Shown: in pieces, positions 61,039-64,000 of the stretch
Position numbering within the stretch: position 1 is the stretch's first letter
Layout of the letters: every line of letters begins with the position of its first letter
Origin: Spirochaetae bacterium HGW-Spirochaetae-4
GTDB lineage: Bacteria; Spirochaetota; Spirochaetia; Sphaerochaetales; Sphaerochaetaceae
Length of the DNA: 64,000 nt
Assembly: GCA_002839335.1 (NCBI GenBank)
Contig: PGXU01000003.1
Coordinates: 43,297 to 107,296 of the forward strand
Reading direction: 5' to 3'
The notes under the pieces: model-generated
The model's input: the letters and a program-made list of their open reading frames with translations, nothing else
Told to the model about the DNA's origin: nothing
The model's database searches: none
Translations under genes and position numbers: made by a program

Positions 61039-61839
61039 CTAGAAAACGACGACAACTTCACCGTTCGGATAAGACTTTGCCACAAAGTCTTTGATTTTCT
61101 TGCTCTGCAGGGCCTTTACCAACGCCTTGATCGCAGGATCATCCTGACTTCCTTCCTTCACGGCGACCACATTCACGTACGGTGAATCGGCACCTTCGAC
61201 TGCCAGGCCATCCTGGTTCGCCTTCAAGCCGGCGGGAATGGCATAGTTGCCGTTGATAACCGCGGCATCCACATCGGAAAGCACACGTGGCAACGAAGCG
61301 GCTTCGATTTCATGGAACTTGATTCCCTTCGGATTGTCGATGATATCGAATGGCGTTGCGGTAATGCCGGCATCGGATTTCAAGGTGATCAGGCCCGCAC
61401 TCTCCAACAACAGCAAGGCACGCCCACCGTTTGTCGGATCGTTGGGGATGGCAATGGTGGCACCCTGTCCAAGTTCACCCAAGGATTTGACTTTCCTCGA
61501 ATACAGTGCGATCGGTTCGATATGGATTCCACCAGCATTCACCAAATGGTAGCCCTGTTCCTTGTTGAAGGATTCGAGGTACGGAATGTGCTGGAAGAAG
61601 TTGGCATCGATCTGACCATCTTCCAAAGCCTTGTTCGGTGTTACGTAATCGGTGAACTCGACGATCTTGAGGGTGATTCCCTCGGCTGCCAAGTCCTCGA
61701 CAACGAGATTCAAGAATACGGCGTGTGGCTCCGGAGTAGCTCCAACAGTCAACGTGTTGACACTTTCCTTGGATCCTGCGGCAAAAATCGTAGAAACTAC
61801 AACCAATGCGATCAATACAATTGCAGCAATTCTTTTCAT
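61039..61839 (-). CDS. metQ: Methionine-type ABC transporter substrate-binding protein, no lipobox
   Basis: 266 residues, NlpA/MetQ family: TLTVGATPEPHAVFLNLVVE, IVEFTDYVTPNKALEDGQID, NFFQHIPYLESF, IPNDPTNGGRALLLLE and INGNYAIPAGL. The N-terminal signal (residues 1-21) ends FAAGSKES with no cysteine, so unlike most MetQ it should be a soluble periplasmic protein rather than a lipoprotein. ATG at 61839 with AAGGGAG. Downstream of metI by 50 bases. Confidence 0.92.
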   Translation of the reverse strand: MKRIAAIVLIALVVVSTIFAAGSKESVNTLTVGATPEPHAVFLNLVVEDLAAEGITLKIVEFTDYVTPNKALEDGQIDANFFQHIPYLESFNKEQGYHLVNAGGIHIEPIALYSRKVKSLGELGQGATIAIPNDPTNGGRALLLLESAGLITLKSDAGITATPFDIIDNPKGIKFHEIEAASLPRVLSDVDAAVINGNYAIPAGLKANQDGLAVEGADSPYVNVVAVKEGSQDDPAIKALVKALQSKKIKDFVAKSYPNGEVVVVF

Positions 61840-61889
61840 GGTGATTCTCCCTTCCCTTTCGGATGTATGGATCAAAATATACGAAATAA

Positions 61890-62552
61890 TTATCGTCTCG
61901 CCATCATGCGAGCGCTGATTTTATTTCCCAGGACCTGGACAACTTCGACCAGTACCAGGATAACGATGACAGATACCAGCATGACATCTGGTCTGAACCG
62001 TTGGTACCCATATCTGATCGCCAGGTCTCCCAAGCCACCTCCACCAATCGCTCCGGCCATCGCCGAATATCCGATCAGGTTGATGATGGTCAACGTGACC
62101 CCCGAGACCAATGCGGGCATCGCTTCGGGAATCAAGACTTTCATGATGATTTGGTTGGTTGTGGATCCCATTGCGCGGGCGGCCTGAATGACCCCCGGAT
62201 CCACCTCCTTTACCGCAGATTCGATGATCCTGGCAACAAAGGGTGCTGCAGCAATCGAAAGCGGAACAATGGTTGCCATGGTACCGATACTGGTACCGAC
62301 GATAATCCTGGATAATGGGAACAATAGAATCATGAGAATGATGAACGGGAACGATCGGAGTACATTCACAATACGGCCAAGTACATTGTTGAGTATCGGT
62401 TTCGGAATGATACCGCCCTGTGCCTCGGGTCCTGTCACGCAGAGCAGGATGCCGAGGGGGAGACCGAGAATCATTGAGAATACTGTTGATGCGAATACCA
62501 TGGCGAGGGTCTCGATTGTAGCATTCCATACCAGGGAGAATAGGATATTCAT
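61890..62552 (-). CDS. metI: Methionine ABC transporter permease
   Basis: 220 residues with about five transmembrane helices. The EAA loop (AARAMGSTTNQIIMKVLIPEA) docks the ATPase, and NVLRSFPFIILMILLFPLSR is typical for MetI. It overlaps metN by 4 bases (ATGA). Confidence 0.94.
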   Translation of the reverse strand: MNILFSLVWNATIETLAMVFASTVFSMILGLPLGILLCVTGPEAQGGIIPKPILNNVLGRIVNVLRSFPFIILMILLFPLSRIIVGTSIGTMATIVPLSIAAAPFVARIIESAVKEVDPGVIQAARAMGSTTNQIIMKVLIPEAMPALVSGVTLTIINLIGYSAMAGAIGGGGLGDLAIRYGYQRFRPDVMLVSVIVILVLVEVVQVLGNKISARMMARR

Positions 62553-63571
62553 GCTTGGAGTCCCTCCTCTTCGACCAGTATGCCGGAAAGCTGCAAGGCT
62601 GCGAGTGCTTTTTCAACTTCATCGGATTCGCCGATTATGTCGCAGATAAGCGTACCCACATCTTCTCCGGAAACGTGCTGGACGCCTCCGGCCCGGATAT
62701 TGAATTCCACATCGTATTTCTTTTGGATACGGCTAAGCACCGGTTCGCCTGTGGACTCGCCCCGGAATCGCAAGGTGTACCGACCACCTTCATCCGACCA
62801 ACGAACCATATCGAGCCGCTTCGATTCGGCCGGTTCGGCTAGCGGTGCGAGATTCGCAAGGAAATCCTTTGTGGTCGCCGATGCGGGACGGGCGAATACA
62901 TCGACCACCTTGCCCTCTTCGACAACACTACCGTTCTCCAGGACTGCCACGTGCACACACGCATCGCGAACCACTTCCATCTGATGGGTAATCATGACCA
63001 CCGACAGGTTCATCCTCTGCTGCAGATCACCGAGCAAGGTCAATATCGAGCGGGTGGTCTGTGGATCGAGCGCACTGGTCGCTTCGTCGCAGAACAGGAT
63101 ATCGGGATGGTTCGCCAGGGCACGTGCTATCGCCACGCGCTGCTTCTGACCTCCGGAAAGGGTGCTTATCGGCGCGTTTCCGCGTCCGGTAAGTCCTACC
63201 AGATCCAACAGTTCCTGAACACGTGTTTGTATCCGGTCCTTGGGGACTCCGGATATTTCCAACGGGTAGGCAATGTTTTCAGCTGCATTGCGTGACGAGA
63301 AGAGGTTGAAGTTTTGGAAAATCATGCCGATACGGCGTCTTTGGCTGATCAATTCGTCTTTTGGAAGGTTATCGACCCGTTTGTCGTCGTAATAGATCTC
63401 GCCGCTGTCCGGGTATTCCAAGAGACTCACCAGTCGAACTAGCGTAGACTTTCCGGCACCACTTTTACCAATGATACCATACACCGTGTTCGAGGGAATA
63501 TTGAGACTGATATCGTGGACTGCATGCAAAGAACCATATGCACGATGCAAGTGTCCCAGTGAAATTCTCAT
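62549..63571 (-). CDS. metN: Methionine ABC transporter ATP-binding protein
   Basis: 340 residues. Walker A GKSGAGKST, Q-loop MIFQNFNLF, signature LSGGQKQRVAIARAL, Walker B DILFCDEATSALDP, switch histidine ITHQM, then a C-terminal NIL regulatory domain (about 260-335) that binds methionine in MetN. First gene of metN-metI-metQ-rmuC-argF; no SAM riboswitch is seen upstream. Confidence 0.95.
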   Translation of the reverse strand: MRISLGHLHRAYGSLHAVHDISLNIPSNTVYGIIGKSGAGKSTLVRLVSLLEYPDSGEIYYDDKRVDNLPKDELISQRRRIGMIFQNFNLFSSRNAAENIAYPLEISGVPKDRIQTRVQELLDLVGLTGRGNAPISTLSGGQKQRVAIARALANHPDILFCDEATSALDPQTTRSILTLLGDLQQRMNLSVVMITHQMEVVRDACVHVAVLENGSVVEEGKVVDVFARPASATTKDFLANLAPLAEPAESKRLDMVRWSDEGGRYTLRFRGESTGEPVLSRIQKKYDVEFNIRAGGVQHVSGEDVGTLICDIIGESDEVEKALAALQLSGILVEEEGLQA

Positions 63572-63616
63572 GAAAACAAACCCCTTTCATCCAACCTGAT
63601 TACAGAAATGTACCAC

Positions 63617-63645
63617 ATCATAAAAGAATAGGCGAAGTTCTTCAA
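63617..63645 (-). promoter_or_regulatory. Promoter for metN-metI-metQ-rmuC-argF
   Basis: Minus-strand TTGAAG, 17-base spacer, TATGAT, about 45 bases before metN. Confidence 0.6.
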
Positions 63646-63674
63646 GCTAAAGGAAGTATTATTGCCATGAGTAT

Positions 63675-63701
63675 GCATGTTTTTGTATAGTCTTACAAAA
63701 A
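63675..63701. repeat. 13-base motif and inverted repeat upstream of the metN promoter
   Basis: GCATGTTTTTGTA at 63675-63687 repeats the sequence found in the tetR/M20 gap. It overlaps an inverted repeat TTTTTGTA-N6-TACAAAAA (63680-63701), which lies just after the first 5S gene and about 30 bases upstream of the metN -35 box. Confidence 0.5.
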
Positions 63702-63715
63702 AAAGAAAAAAATAA

Positions 63716-63826
63716 TCCGGCGGCTACCTACTCTCCCGCGACGAACGCAGTACCATTGGCGTGAGAGGTCTTGACTTCCGTGTTCGGGATGGGAACGGGT
63801 ATAGCACCTCTGCTGTGGCCACCGGA
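63716..63826 (-). rRNA. rrf: 5S ribosomal RNA, copy nearer to metN
   Basis: 111 bases. The ends pair as TCCGGTGGC/GCCGCCGGA (9 base pairs); the conserved CCCATCCCGAACACGGAAG and GGGAGAGTAGG blocks are present. T-rich sequence follows the 3' end. Confidence 0.96.
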
Positions 63827-63915
63827 CTAATATCTCATACCGATACTCCCGCCTATTGGCGCGAAGGATCATATGAAACAGGATCCTTGGATCCGAACGA
63901 TAAAACAAAAAAAGG

Positions 63916-64000
63916 CCCGGCGGCTACCTACTCTCCCGCGACGAACGCAGTACCATTGGCGCGAGAGGTCTTGACTTCCGTGTTCGGGATGGGAACGGGT
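63916..64000 (-). rRNA. rrf: 5S ribosomal RNA, second copy (5' end outside window)
   Basis: The 3' 85 bases are present, matching the first copy except the terminal stem and one base in the helix near 63961 (GCGC versus GCGT). 89 bases separate the copies; they contain GGATCCAAGGATCC and a T-run after this copy. The rest of the rRNA operon presumably lies beyond 64000. Confidence 0.95.

Noticed and set aside
63572..63715. SAM riboswitch before metN
   Set aside because: No SAM-I-type stems or terminator seen; only a promoter and an inverted repeat are present.
63860..63900. GGATCC direct/inverted pair between the two 5S genes
   Set aside because: Short palindromes of this size are expected by chance and show no attachment-site or mobile-element context.

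Overview
The window looks like the housekeeping core of a spirochaete chromosome, probably Sphaerochaetaceae or a relative. This is an inference from gene order and protein features, because no 16S gene is present. tuf lies directly before rpsJ and rpoB-rpoC-rpsL-rpsG form one block without fusA, an arrangement I recall from Treponema. RpoB carries the asparagine linked to natural rifampicin resistance in spirochaetes. A long coiled-coil protein with an N-terminal membrane anchor resembles spirochaete coiled-coil families. Base composition looks near 50% GC and even throughout. I see no insertion sequence, prophage, CRISPR array or genomic island.

Layout. 1-3.3 kb (minus): partial lnt, hup, rpsT and ricT. 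3.4-6.6 kb (plus): tatD, dusB and a divergent purD-like gene, ending in a hairpin terminator. 6.7-18.5 kb (minus): grpE-dnaK-dnaJ-rlmB, pyrG, and a coupled series of enzyme I, der, a HAD hydrolase and the coiled-coil protein. 18.5-19.1 kb (plus): a GerMN-domain protein. 19.1-22.2 kb (minus): rny-ymdB-tlyA. 22.4-37.3 kb (minus): tuf followed by the S10-spc-alpha ribosomal protein genes through rplQ. 37.4-49.8 kb (minus): tRNA-Thr, rpmG, tRNA-Trp, secE, nusG, rplK-A-J-L, rpoB, rpoC, rpsL, rpsG. 49.9-64 kb: glgP (+), a DUF554 membrane protein (-), a MobA-like nucleotidyltransferase (+), clpB behind a TetR regulator (-), an M20 peptidase (+), metN-metI-metQ-rmuC-argF (-) and two 5S rRNA genes (-), the second cut by the window end.

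The genes mostly serve translation, transcription, protein folding and export. Promoters with TTGACA-like and TATAAT-like boxes 17-18 bases apart sit ahead of most operons. The points most worth following are regulatory: an inverted repeat straddling the tuf promoter, a long folded tuf leader, two mutually exclusive hairpins between tuf and rpsJ, folded leaders before rplK and rpoB, and a 13-base motif shared by the tetR/M20 and 5S/metN intergenic regions. Protein oddities are a PurD-like ATP-grasp protein that has lost normally invariant residues, a RicT with a cysteine-rich acidic insert, the seven-fold ELDEEP repeat of the coiled-coil protein, and a MetQ without a lipobox cysteine. I did not find a clear new multi-gene system; these are leads rather than discoveries.
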